Of a DNA stretch of 64,000 nucleotides, positions 17,606 through 25,617 are shown piece after piece. The translations under genes and the position numbers were made by a program. This stretch comes from Enterocola sp045654205 (GTDB lineage Bacteria > Bacteroidota > Bacteroidia > Bacteroidales > Paludibacteraceae). Below the pieces are notes generated by a model. The model saw only the letters and a program-made list of their open reading frames with translations, searched no databases and was not told the origin of the DNA. Positions within the stretch are counted from its first letter, which is position 1. The number at the start of each line of letters is the position of its first letter. Where the stretch lies: positions 124,001-188,000 of the forward strand of contig JAZOMZ010000011.1 in the NCBI GenBank assembly GCA_045654205.1, read 5' to 3'.

Positions 17606-18426
17606 TTTGACAACATTTTTATAGGATTAAAACTATGATTTACAGGGCCAAAACCTCCTCCCAACTCATAATTGGCACCAGAGATAATAGCCTGTTCTAT
17701 GTATTTTTTTGCTATTATGGCAGAAGTAGTTAAATCATCGCCAGAGGCAATAGCAGAGGCAAGTGCAGAAGAGAGAGTGCAACCTGTACCATGAGTGTTT
17801 TTGGTGTTTATACGAGAAGTAGGCAATAATGTAAAGGTTGTATCTTCAGCATTGTAGAAATAATCTGTGAGAGTATCACCAGAGAGATGTCCTGCTTTTA
17901 AGAGCACAGAAACATTGTATTTGTCTGCTATTTCCTTTGCTACTGTATGAAAATCGCATTCTCCTTTTATTTCTCTGCCTATAAGGATTTCTGCCTCTGG
18001 CACATTTGGAGTTAAGACCCTTACAAGTGGCAACAAACGTGACTTTATCACCTCCACTGCAGATTCTTCTATAAGTCTGTTACCCGAAGTAGACACCATA
18101 ACTGGGTCGAGAACAACATTTTTTACATTATATTGTTCTATTTTATCGGCTACTACATTAACAAAGTCTGAAGAAAATAGCATTCCGATTTTGATAGCAT
18201 CGGTACCAATATCAGAAAGCACAGCATCTATTTGCCCTGCCAAAATTTCTTTGGTTACAGGAAAAACACTTTGCACTCCCAATGTATTTTGCACAGTTAT
18301 GGCAGTAATTGCCGAAGTGGCATAGCAACCCATTGCACTAATGGTTTTGATGTCTGCTTGTATTCCTGCACCACCGCCACTATCGCTACCAGCAATGGTA
18401 AGAACTCTAACATATTTCTTATTCAT
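17602..18426 (-). CDS. thiD: Hydroxymethylpyrimidine / phosphomethylpyrimidine kinase ThiD
   Basis: Ribokinase-fold kinase of 274 residues from the ATG at 18424-18426. The motifs are VLTIAGSDSGGGAGIQADIKT at the start, LDPVMVSTSGNRL, LTPNVPEAEIL, LLKAGH and the catalytic NTHGTGCTLSSALAS. A longer frame begins 12 codons upstream, but homology starts at MNKKYVRVLTIAG, so the internal Met is preferred. It phosphorylates HMP twice to the pyrophosphate used by ThiE. First gene of the thiamine operon, about 180 nt downstream of the riboswitch aptamer. Confidence 0.94.
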   Translation of the reverse strand: MNKKYVRVLTIAGSDSGGGAGIQADIKTISAMGCYATSAITAITVQNTLGVQSVFPVTKEILAGQIDAVLSDIGTDAIKIGMLFSSDFVNVVADKIEQYNVKNVVLDPVMVSTSGNRLIEESAVEVIKSRLLPLVRVLTPNVPEAEILIGREIKGECDFHTVAKEIADKYNVSVLLKAGHLSGDTLTDYFYNAEDTTFTLLPTSRINTKNTHGTGCTLSSALASAIASGDDLTTSAIIAKKYIEQAIISGANYELGGGFGPVNHSFNPIKMLSK

Positions 18427-18535
18427 ATCGGTAAGTACTTTTGTGAAATACAGACATGACAAGAAACACCAATAGCATTGGTAAATGATAAAAGAGAATG
18501 TTTAGTGAAGAAAAAAAGTTTTTAGAAATATTAGC

Positions 18536-18601
18536 ATTCATTGTCTATATAAAATTATATACGCAGAAAGACGGCTGTATTCCAGCCTATAAACAATGAA
18601 T
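18536..18601 (-). promoter_or_regulatory. Long stem-loop between the TPP aptamer and thiD (probable expression platform)
   Basis: ATTCATTGTTTATA on the transcribed strand (18588-18601) can pair over its full 14 nt, with one G-U, to TATAGACAATGAAT (18536-18549). A second small hairpin of 5 bp (18573-18587) sits inside. The element begins 9 nt after the aptamer. Confidence 0.6.
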
Positions 18602-18609
18602 CCATACCG

Positions 18610-18692
18610 TTTCCCTGCGCTGTTATTATACATATCAGGTTCATAGGGTGTAATCTCAGCCGAGCTTCGTGCGCTCAGCACCCCTAACAGCG
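18610..18692 (-). ncRNA. TPP riboswitch (THI element)
   Basis: Read on the minus strand, the region contains the conserved TPP aptamer blocks in order: GTTAGGGGTGC, a variable arm, GGCTGAGATTACACCC, then GAACCTGAT, and CAGCGCAGGGAA closing P1. This is the pyrophosphate- and pyrimidine-sensing RNA that lowers expression when thiamine pyrophosphate is plentiful. It precedes thiD-thiE-thi4-tenI, so the target is fully consistent. Confidence 0.95.
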
Positions 18693-18741
18693 TTGCAAAA
18701 TTAAGAATATTTTTTATGAAAAGAAAAAAATAAATATTTTT

Positions 18742-18772
18742 TTTGTTATATCCTTTATTATTTATACTTTTG
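18742..18772 (+). promoter_or_regulatory. Promoter of the GNAT toxin-antitoxin pair
   Basis: TTTG (18742-18745), a 19-nt spacer and TACTTTTG (18765-18772) form a complete Bacteroidetes promoter, divergent from the thiamine operon. The transcript would have a leader of roughly 80 nt before the small ORF at 18858. Confidence 0.7.
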
Positions 18773-18857
18773 TATCGATGAAACAATCAAATCCACCTGA
18801 TTAATTATTATTTATTTTTTTTCTTACTATGACACACAAACATTTAACTTCAAAAAC

Positions 18858-19055
18858 ATGATACACACTGGTGCAAATATTAAACTAACAGAACAAGATA
18901 TAATCTTGTTTCGTGAGAACATGCGCAGATGTGTAAACATGAACTACACAACTGCCGAAAAAGAAATTATCAAAAACAGACGTCTTTCTTTAACAGAAAC
19001 ACGTCATAATATCGATAAAAATAATGGCGGCAAAAATCCAATCCTCGGATATTAG
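18858..19055 (+). CDS. Small protein overlapping a GNAT gene, candidate antitoxin
   Basis: 65 residues: MIHTGANIKLTEQDIILF at the start, then a basic helical region with RRCVNMNYTTAEKEIIKNRRLS and a polar tail. No family is recognised. The 3' end overlaps the start of the following acetyltransferase gene by 32 nt in another frame, the arrangement typical of an antitoxin placed first in a type II pair. A full promoter lies upstream. The antitoxin role is inference from size, charge and context; it lacks an obvious ribbon-helix-helix motif. Confidence 0.55.
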   Translation: MIHTGANIKLTEQDIILFRENMRRCVNMNYTTAEKEIIKNRRLSLTETRHNIDKNNGGKNPILGY

Positions 19056-19599
19056 AATAGAACGGGTTTCACTCGAAAACAAACCTGAATTTCAACATTT
19101 TTCCTGCAATAACAAACAGCTTGACGCTTTCTTTCAGAAAGAAATAATATCATGTATTGAACATCATTATGTTACAGCATATTATGTAAAACATAATGAT
19201 ACAAATAATATTATAGGAATTTTTACATTAGCCAATGATTGTATTTCACTAATGTATGATTCTGATGATTTTATAGAGGAAAATATCAATTCATTTAGCG
19301 ATGATTATAAGTTTATTTTTAAAGAACAGAGTTCATATCCAGCAATAAATATAGCACATTTGGCTGTTGATAAACATTATAGAAGAAGAGGTGTTGGTAA
19401 AAGTATTATAGAATATATAATAAGTACTTTTATCGATTTTAAAATAGCTGGCTGCCAATTTATAACTGTTGATTCTATAAATAATCCTGAAACCAATAAT
19501 TTTTATTTTCAAATGGGATTTTATAATTTGAGTAATTCAGATTCATTATCACCAACCAGACGCATGTACCTCAATCTTGCGACATATAGGAATATATAA
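19024..19599 (+). CDS. GNAT-family N-acetyltransferase, TacT-like candidate toxin
   Basis: 191 residues with a GNAT fold. SCNNKQLDAFF (27-37) matches the F-x-C-x-N-x-x-LD-x-F segment common to tRNA-acetylating GNAT toxins. INIAHLAVDKHYRRRGVG (about 108-125) is the acetyl-CoA binding motif A with R/Q-x-x-G-x-G, and NPETNNFYFQMGF is motif B. Known relatives (TacT, AtaT) acetylate aminoacyl-tRNA and halt translation. Because it follows a small overlapping ORF, a toxin-antitoxin pair is likely, but a metabolic acetyltransferase cannot be excluded. Confidence 0.72.
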   Translation: MAAKIQSSDIRIERVSLENKPEFQHFSCNNKQLDAFFQKEIISCIEHHYVTAYYVKHNDTNNIIGIFTLANDCISLMYDSDDFIEENINSFSDDYKFIFKEQSSYPAINIAHLAVDKHYRRRGVGKSIIEYIISTFIDFKIAGCQFITVDSINNPETNNFYFQMGFYNLSNSDSLSPTRRMYLNLATYRNI

Positions 19600-19603
19600 A
19601 AGC

Positions 19604-19638
19604 AAAAAAACTCAGTTCGTTTGAACTGAGTTTTTTTT
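19604..19638. terminator. Bidirectional terminator between the GNAT gene and korB
   Basis: ACTCAGTTC (19610-19618) pairs with GAACTGAGT (19623-19631), flanked by an A-run and a T-run. Confidence 0.88.
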
Positions 19639-19655
19639 CTGTATTTAGGATTTTT

Positions 19656-20660
19656 TTATTTTATTTCCCAAGTATCGTTGGTCAACAATAGTTCATCAAA
19701 GTTATGATAATTTTTCTTTGTTGAAACTTCTTCTACTTGAGCATAAACTGCGTCGTTGTAGGTTGGAGCATCAACGTCGCGGATAACACCAAGTGCTACA
19801 GGGAAGTCTGGGCCTTCCATAAGAGCAAGTTTTAGTTGAAGAGTGTTGTCTTCGCAGTGAGCATCGTGAACTAGAATATCTTTTTCGGTAATACCGTTTT
19901 CGCCGATTTTCACAACTTTAAGACCAAAACCTTCTTGCATAAGACCAAGTTCGCGGTTTTCACCGAAAATCATTGGTTTGCCGTGTTCTAGGTAAATAGC
20001 ATTTTTAGAACGAAGTTCTGCAGTTGCAAGGCTATCGTGAGTACCGTTGTTGAAAATAACACAGTTTTGAAGAACTTCAACCACAGAAGCACCTTTGTGA
20101 CGTGCAGCTTTTACAAGTACATCTTCAGAACCTTTTAGGTCTACTGCCACACAACGAGCAAAGAAACGACCACGAGCACCGAAGCAAAGTTCTGCTGGAC
20201 GGAATGGGTCTTCTACTGTGCCGTATGGAGAAGATTTACTTACGAAACCACGAGCAGATGTAGGAGAATATTGACCTTTTGTTAAACCATAAATACGGTT
20301 GTTTAGAAGAATCATATTTAGGTCGATATTTCTACGTAGCGCGTGAATAAAGTGGTTACCACCGATAGCTAAACCGTCGCCATCGCCAGAGATTTGCCAT
20401 ACAGTAAGTTCTGGATTTGCAACTTTAACACCTGTTGCAATAGCAGCAGCACGACCGTGAATAGTGTGCATACCGTATGTATTCATATAATAAGGTAGAC
20501 GAGATGAACATCCAATACCTGAAATCACAGCGATTTCGTGTGGAGGCACACCTAGTGTCGCCATTGCTTTATGTAATGAATTTAATAATGCGTGGTCACC
20601 ACAACCTGGACACCAACGAGGTTGTCCTGCTTTATAATCTTTTGCTGTATATTCTGACAT
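19656..20660 (-). CDS. korB: 2-oxoacid:ferredoxin oxidoreductase, beta subunit (KorB)
   Basis: 334 residues. CPGCGDHALLNSL near the N-terminus and the thiamine-pyrophosphate site GDGDGLAIGGNHFIHALRRN...NNRIYGLTKGQ identify the TPP-binding beta subunit. With KorA it oxidatively decarboxylates 2-oxoglutarate (or a related 2-oxoacid) with CoA and passes electrons to ferredoxin, replacing the dehydrogenase complex in anaerobes. korA ends 3 nt before it. Substrate choice between 2-oxoglutarate and other 2-oxoacids cannot be read with certainty. Confidence 0.93.
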   Translation of the reverse strand: MSEYTAKDYKAGQPRWCPGCGDHALLNSLHKAMATLGVPPHEIAVISGIGCSSRLPYYMNTYGMHTIHGRAAAIATGVKVANPELTVWQISGDGDGLAIGGNHFIHALRRNIDLNMILLNNRIYGLTKGQYSPTSARGFVSKSSPYGTVEDPFRPAELCFGARGRFFARCVAVDLKGSEDVLVKAARHKGASVVEVLQNCVIFNNGTHDSLATAELRSKNAIYLEHGKPMIFGENRELGLMQEGFGLKVVKIGENGITEKDILVHDAHCEDNTLQLKLALMEGPDFPVALGVIRDVDAPTYNDAVYAQVEEVSTKKNYHNFDELLLTNDTWEIK

Positions 20661-20663
20661 AAC

Positions 20664-22499
20664 TTAAGCTTTTAATAGGTTTGTAAATGCTTCAACTAGT
20701 TCATTAACCACGAATGGTTGACCTTTCACTTGGTTGAATTGGTTAAAATGAACACCTTCCACTTTAGAACGTAAATACATAGCGAATTGACCCATGTTTT
20801 GTTCTGCAACCACCACTTTAGGATATTTGCGAAGCACTTCTTCTGTGTTTTTAGGAAGTGGATTAATATATGTGAAGTGAGCTAAAGCTACTTTTTGACC
20901 AGCTTTATTCATTTCATCTACTGCTGAACGTAAGTGTCCGTATGTACCACCGAAACCAACTACTAAAAGTTCTGCATCTTCAGCACCTTCTACTTCTACG
21001 TCTGGAACAGGGATTCTTTCCACTTTTTGTTGACGAAGAACAGTCATTAAGTGGTGATTTTCTGGTTCTGTAGAAATTGCACCTGTTTCGTTGCTCTTTT
21101 CTAGACCACCGATGCGGTGTGCAAAACCTTCTGTACCAGGAAGAGCCCAATAACGAGCACCATTTTCTTCGTTACGCATAAATGGAGTCCATTTACCTGC
21201 CATATCTGCAGTTACGTATTGAGGAGTAATTGAAGGATATTCAGCAAGTGAAGGCAATCTCCAAGCAGCAGAACCATTTGCAATGAACGCGTCTGTAAGA
21301 AGAACTACTGGAGTCATGTGTTCAACAGCTATTTTACAAGCCATAAATGCTGCATCGAAACAATCTGCTGGAGATTTTGCTGCGATAACTGGCATTGGGC
21401 TTTCGCCGTTACGACCATAAAGTGCTTGAAGAAGGTCTGTTTGTTCAGATTTGGTAGGAAGACCAGTTGATGGACCACCACGTTGAACATTTAAGATTAC
21501 TAATGGAAGCTCAGCAATAACTGCTAAGTTCATAGCTTCACTTTTTAAACAAACACCAGGACCAGATGTTGATGTAATAGCTAATGCACCTGCAAAAGAA
21601 GCACCTACTGCAGATGCACAACCAGCGATTTCATCTTCTGCTTGTACTGTTACCACACCTAATGATTTGTGTTTTGAAAGTTCGTGAAGAACATCAGTTG
21701 CAGGAGTAATAGGATAAGAACCTAGGTAAAGGCGAAGACCAGATTTTTCTGCAGCAGCGATGAAACCGTATGCTGTAGCCTTGTTACCGTTGATATCCAT
21801 ATATTTACCTGCTGCTTTAGTAGCTTTGCTATCCACTGTATAAGTGGTGCTTACTGAAGCATGAATATTGTGACCATAATCGTAACCTGCATTTAAAACT
21901 TTGATGTTTGCAGCTGCGATTTCTGGTTTTTTAGCAAATTTTTCACGAAGCATTTCTTCTGCTGTAGATAGGTTTCTGTTGAATAACCAACATACAATAC
22001 CTAAAGCAAACATATTTTTACAGCGTAAGATAGATTTGTTATCTAAGCCAGATTCTTTTAATGCTTCTTTACACATGCTAGAGATTGGAGCCTCTACTAC
22101 TGTGTTTTTAATTCCTAATTCTTCAAATGGATTATCTGTTGTGAATAATGCTTTTTTAAGATCAGATTCTTGGAAAGAGTCTGTATCCACAATGATAATT
22201 GAACGAGAAGAACAGAATTTGTATTGAGTTTTAAGAGCAGCAGGGTTCATTGCAATAAGAACATCGCATTTGTCACCTGGGGTTAAAACTTTATCAGAAC
22301 CAATGTGTACTTGGAAACCTGATACACCTGTTAAAGTACCTTGTGGGGCACGAATGTCAGCTGGATAATCTGGGAATGTACTAATATCATTTCCAGCAGT
22401 AGCAGAAATGGTAGAAAATATATTACCAGCAAGCTGCATACCGTCACCTGAGTCGCCACTAAAGCGGACTGTTACATCTTCCAACGCTTCTATTTTCAT
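20664..22499 (-). CDS. korA: 2-oxoacid:ferredoxin oxidoreductase, fused gamma-alpha subunit (KorA)
   Basis: 611 residues. The first about 200 form the gamma domain (FSGDSGDGMQLAGNIFS...YPADIRAPQGTLTGVSGFQVHIGS). The rest is the alpha domain (GSYPITPATDVLHELS, ITSTSGPGVCLKSEAMNLAVIAELPLVILNVQRGGPSTGLPTKSEQ) with the catalytic environment for CoA ester formation. Fusion of gamma and alpha is the usual form in Bacteroidetes. A -7 box lies 43 nt upstream of the start. It pairs with KorB; the enzyme depends on TPP, whose biosynthetic operon is close by. Confidence 0.94.
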   Translation of the reverse strand: MKIEALEDVTVRFSGDSGDGMQLAGNIFSTISATAGNDISTFPDYPADIRAPQGTLTGVSGFQVHIGSDKVLTPGDKCDVLIAMNPAALKTQYKFCSSRSIIIVDTDSFQESDLKKALFTTDNPFEELGIKNTVVEAPISSMCKEALKESGLDNKSILRCKNMFALGIVCWLFNRNLSTAEEMLREKFAKKPEIAAANIKVLNAGYDYGHNIHASVSTTYTVDSKATKAAGKYMDINGNKATAYGFIAAAEKSGLRLYLGSYPITPATDVLHELSKHKSLGVVTVQAEDEIAGCASAVGASFAGALAITSTSGPGVCLKSEAMNLAVIAELPLVILNVQRGGPSTGLPTKSEQTDLLQALYGRNGESPMPVIAAKSPADCFDAAFMACKIAVEHMTPVVLLTDAFIANGSAAWRLPSLAEYPSITPQYVTADMAGKWTPFMRNEENGARYWALPGTEGFAHRIGGLEKSNETGAISTEPENHHLMTVLRQQKVERIPVPDVEVEGAEDAELLVVGFGGTYGHLRSAVDEMNKAGQKVALAHFTYINPLPKNTEEVLRKYPKVVVAEQNMGQFAMYLRSKVEGVHFNQFNQVKGQPFVVNELVEAFTNLLKA

Positions 22500-22541
22500 C
22501 TGTTGTATAAATTAATGATTATTATTCTATTATTAAAGTCG

Positions 22542-22549
22542 CAAATTTA
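22542..22549 (-). promoter_or_regulatory. -7 box of the korAB promoter
   Basis: TAAATTTG on the minus strand fits TAnnTTTG, with a predicted leader of about 36 nt before korA. Confidence 0.6.
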
Positions 22550-22640
22550 CATAAAAAAATAAAAATATGCAAAATAATTGAAATTATATTCAAAAATTTT
22601 GCATATTCACCCGTATATTCAATGAATATTCATTTTTATA

Positions 22641-23492
22641 TTACAATTGTGTTACAAATCTACTTGCCAATTCAAAACCCTCATTATATAAATCCACCAA
22701 TTTATTAATATCCCTCTCAATGCGACTCACTTGTAGTGGTTTTTCAGGGCGAATAACTAGCGCTTTACCCTCTGCTTCTAATTTTTCTATTAAATCAAGA
22801 GTTTTATTATAATTCGCAGCCCTTTGGTTAATTGCCTCTTGAAGCTTTGGATATTTCTTATAAAACAACTTTACAAATGGGTTATTTTTTTCTTCTTTTC
22901 TATAACCTTTGTTTCTGGTCAGGACAATAACAAACTTTTTAAAACCTTGATTCATTGCATATTGCACAGGAATAGAATCTGCAATACCGCCGTCGAGCAT
23001 TGGGATATCGTCTATTATTACCATAGGTGCTGCAAAAGGCAAACTGCTAGATGCTTTCACTATTTGAATCACCCTTTCTGGCGATGTTTTTTCTTCCATA
23101 TAACAAGCCCCGCCCGTTAGGCAATTGGTAGTAACCATAACAAAACGTTCTTTTCTAGCGAAAAACGCATCATAATCGTAAGGACAAATTTCATTTGGGA
23201 AGGTATCAAACAGAAGTTTGAAATCCATAATGTTGCGTTGAGTAAACAGATATTTTAGACCTACATAACGATACTCATCGTACAGATCTATATTGCTTCG
23301 TCTTGCCCTGCCCCTTTGTTTTGACATATAAGAAAGCCCATTGCAAGCTCCCGCACTCACTGCCACAGTGAAAGGAAAATCTATCCCTTTATCCAAAAAA
23401 TTGTCGAGCACACCACTGGTAAAAGTGCCACGCATGCCGCCACCTTCTAGTATTAATGCTGTATTTTCGTCTATAATAAAGTTTGTATTCAT
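22641..23492 (-). CDS. Patatin-like phospholipase
   Basis: 283 residues from the Met at 23490-23492. The oxyanion loop LEGGGMRGTFTSGVL, the nucleophile in AVSAGACNGLSY and the Asp in LDGGIADSIPV give the Ser-Asp dyad of the patatin family. It has no signal peptide, so it is likely cytosolic, hydrolysing acyl esters of lipids. A longer frame begins 27 nt upstream, but the -7 box TAAATTTG (23517-23524) would place transcription start near 23510, downstream of that start, so the shorter form is chosen. Confidence 0.9.
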   Translation of the reverse strand: MNTNFIIDENTALILEGGGMRGTFTSGVLDNFLDKGIDFPFTVAVSAGACNGLSYMSKQRGRARRSNIDLYDEYRYVGLKYLFTQRNIMDFKLLFDTFPNEICPYDYDAFFARKERFVMVTTNCLTGGACYMEEKTSPERVIQIVKASSSLPFAAPMVIIDDIPMLDGGIADSIPVQYAMNQGFKKFVIVLTRNKGYRKEEKNNPFVKLFYKKYPKLQEAINQRAANYNKTLDLIEKLEAEGKALVIRPEKPLQVSRIERDINKLVDLYNEGFELASRFVTQL

Positions 23493-23516
23493 GCTAGTTA
23501 TAAGGAATTTGAGATG

Positions 23517-23524
23517 CAAATTTA
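23517..23524 (-). promoter_or_regulatory. -7 box of the patatin gene; decides its start codon
   Basis: TAAATTTG on the minus strand; transcription would begin near 23510, after the first possible start codon (23519) and before the second (23492). Confidence 0.6.
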
Positions 23525-23538
23525 ATTAAAAAAATCAT

Positions 23539-23546
23539 TACCTTTG
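23539..23546 (+). promoter_or_regulatory. -7 box before the outer-membrane protein gene
   Basis: TACCTTTG ends only 8 nt before the ATG at 23555, so the transcript would be almost leaderless. Confidence 0.55.
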
Positions 23547-23554
23547 CACCTGCT

Positions 23555-24286
23555 ATGAAAAAGATTATCACACTTATCGTTTGTATCTCGCTATCTTTTA
23601 GCGCTTTCGCTCAATTGAAAAAGGTGCGTTTGGGAAACAATAGTAACCAACATATCACATTGGGAATTGGTGCTTCATATCCAGTGTTTGATTGCCCGGG
23701 CAACATAGGCGGTGCGGCAAATTTGTCCTATACCTATTATTTTATACCAAGATTGGGTCTGAGGGGTGAACTGAGTTATGCGTATTTGAGATATGCGCCT
23801 AGCAGGTCCCTGAGCTCGTCGAAGGGCCCGGCCGATAGCTTCGACGGCCTTCATGCAGGTGATATTAGTGCTCAAGTGGTATTCAACTATTTCATAGACA
23901 GAGGACAACGCCGTGAAAACAATCGCGGAAGTTTTGTACCAGAGAGAGCATATCTATTTGGCGGTGTGGGGTGTTTCTTGTATGATGCGCACGCCACAGG
24001 CAAAGATGTAGGCATTCATGCAAGTTTCCCTATCGGCACAGGTGTGGCTTGGAGCGTGGGTAGCGATTGGGCAATAGGTCTTGATGCCACTTGGAGATTT
24101 ACTTTAACCGACGAGTTGGATGCAATAGTTCCTGAAAAATTTATGCCAGACTGCTACGCAACACTTTGTCTTTCTGTTACTTACAAAATCCCTAAACAAT
24201 GGGTAGGCAGCAGCAAAACACATATCCGCACTAAAAAGAACAAGCGTTGCGACCCTCGTAAGGGATGTGATTTTACATTTGATTGA
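23555..24286 (+). CDS. Outer-membrane beta-barrel protein with an inserted repeat
   Basis: 243 residues: signal peptide (1-19, ending AFA), then alternating amphipathic strands with aromatic girdles (NLSYTYYFIPRLGLRGELSY, ISAQVVFNYFID, AYLFGGVGCFLYDAH, GVAWSVGSDWAIGLDATWRF) and a basic C-terminal tail with three Cys. This is an OmpA/OprF-type or porin-like small barrel; ligand unknown. Codons 84-100 (about 23804-23850) encode RSLSSSKGPADSFDG and coincide with a GC-rich repeat containing GTCCCTGAGCTCGTCGAAGG, inserted without breaking the frame, probably in a loop. Confidence 0.8.
   Translation: MKKIITLIVCISLSFSAFAQLKKVRLGNNSNQHITLGIGASYPVFDCPGNIGGAANLSYTYYFIPRLGLRGELSYAYLRYAPSRSLSSSKGPADSFDGLHAGDISAQVVFNYFIDRGQRRENNRGSFVPERAYLFGGVGCFLYDAHATGKDVGIHASFPIGTGVAWSVGSDWAIGLDATWRFTLTDELDAIVPEKFMPDCYATLCLSVTYKIPKQWVGSSKTHIRTKKNKRCDPRKGCDFTFD
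23805..23847 (+). repeat. Dispersed CTGAGC-TCGA repeat inside the outer-membrane protein gene
   Basis: GGTCCCTGAGCTCGTCGAAGG starts at 23805 and is followed by a GC-rich stretch in which CGTCGAAG pairs with CTTCGACG. It matches the copy at 8458-8479 (reverse strand) in 20 of 22 positions by eye. Confidence 0.7.
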
Positions 24287-24390
24287 TATTAATTTCATCA
24301 AAGTTATCCCACATAAAACAAGAAAAACTAAAAACTGACTACTTCTATCGTTCATTTTTCGTCAATTTTTAGTTCTAACAATATTATTTG

Positions 24391-24477
24391 CGGAAGCTGG
24401 GGGATTCGAACCCCCGGAACGGTTGCCCGTTCGTCAGTTTAGCAAACTGGTGGTTTAAGCCACTCACCCAAACTTCC
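24391..24477 (-). tRNA. tRNA-Ser (anticodon GCU)
   Basis: The minus strand folds as a class II tRNA: acceptor GGAAGTT/AGCTTCC, D-arm GGGTGAGTGGCTTAAACC, anticodon loop TTGCTAA giving GCU (serine, AGY codons), a long variable arm ACGGGCAACCGT, and T-arm GGGGGTTCGAATCCCCC, with discriminator G. The 3' CCA is not encoded. It stands alone between the outer-membrane protein and mltG. Confidence 0.95.
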
Positions 24478-24554
24478 TTTGCTCAAAAGCGATGCAAAAA
24501 TAGTAAAATGATTTGATATACTAAAATTTTTTAGCACAAAAATATCACTTTTAT

Positions 24555-25601
24555 TTACTTTTTCATTCTTTGTTCTCTGATTCTTTGGTTCAATGCTCTT
24601 TGGTACGCACGGGCATTGCGCGAGTGCTCGCTGAATGTAGTAGCATAATTGTGAGTGCCAGAGAAGTCTGCTTTTGCACAGAAATAAAGGTATTTGTGTG
24701 GCACAAAATCTAATACTGCATCTATGGCTTTTGCACTTGGAATGCGAATTGGACCAGGAGGCAGACCTGCATACTTATAGGTATTGTAAGGCGAATCTAT
24801 CTTGGTATGTTTCTTTAAAATACGATTAAGCGAGAAATCGCCTGCGGCATAACGTGCTGTAGGACAAGCCTGCAAAGGCATACGTTTCTTTAAACGATTA
24901 AGATAAACACCTGCTACCATGCGGCGGTCTTCGGCATTGTTGGTTTCCTCTTCTACAATAGAAGCCAAAATATGAATATCCTTCAGACTCAACCCTGTTT
25001 TGCGTGCTTTTGCTCTACGCTCCTCGTTCCAAAAACGTTCACGAGCATCTAGCACAACCATTTCCACCTCTTTTGGAGTTAAACACCATTGCACTGCTGT
25101 ATCAATACGTACAAAAAGTGCTAACGAACTTTCTTTGGTTAATCCGTATTTGCGAAGAAGCGTATCTGCTAAAAATTGGTCGGCAAGTGAGGCTGAATCT
25201 ATTGGCAACTGACGTGAAAGATTGCGTGCCACCCATGTGGTGTAACGAGTCATTTTCAGTTGAAGTTTTGCCTTGTTGCTAAGTCCGTATGCAAGTCTAT
25301 TTACAAAATTCCTATTGCCAAGATTTGGTTCAAGGTCGTATTTTCCACACTCAGGAGCTTCTTTTTCAAGATATTCAATACAAGTTTTTAAATACTCCAC
25401 ATTGTTTATCCATTTATTGGTATCCAATTGGGTTACAACATCGTCCCAAGTATCATTGGGTCTCACATACAGATACTTATAAGTTGCAGACTCTGGGTTG
25501 GCATTAATATTTGCTCCTAAGAACACTTTATAAAAGTAATAACCTGCCCCACCCGCAGCAACTAATAAAATTAAAATTATTATTGATATTATTTTTTTCA
25601 T
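24555..25601 (-). CDS. mltG: Endolytic transglycosylase MltG (YceG)
   Basis: 348 residues with one N-terminal membrane anchor (about 4-26), a LysM-like region with YLYVRPNDTWDDVVTQL, and the YceG catalytic core: LASIVEEETNNAEDRRMVAGVYLNRL (catalytic Glu in the EEE motif), LQACPTARYA and SPYNTYKYAGLPPGPIRIPS. MltG cuts nascent glycan strands in the periplasm, setting peptidoglycan chain length. It follows a DUF2569 protein gene by 16 nt and shares its orientation. Confidence 0.94.
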   Translation of the reverse strand: MKKIISIIILILLVAAGGAGYYFYKVFLGANINANPESATYKYLYVRPNDTWDDVVTQLDTNKWINNVEYLKTCIEYLEKEAPECGKYDLEPNLGNRNFVNRLAYGLSNKAKLQLKMTRYTTWVARNLSRQLPIDSASLADQFLADTLLRKYGLTKESSLALFVRIDTAVQWCLTPKEVEMVVLDARERFWNEERRAKARKTGLSLKDIHILASIVEEETNNAEDRRMVAGVYLNRLKKRMPLQACPTARYAAGDFSLNRILKKHTKIDSPYNTYKYAGLPPGPIRIPSAKAIDAVLDFVPHKYLYFCAKADFSGTHNYATTFSEHSRNARAYQRALNQRIREQRMKK

Positions 25602-25617
25602 TTAAATGTTTATTTGT

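Noticed and set aside
18538..18786. 82-codon minus-strand frame across the thiamine leader
   Set aside because: It covers the TPP riboswitch, whose RNA structure explains the conservation.
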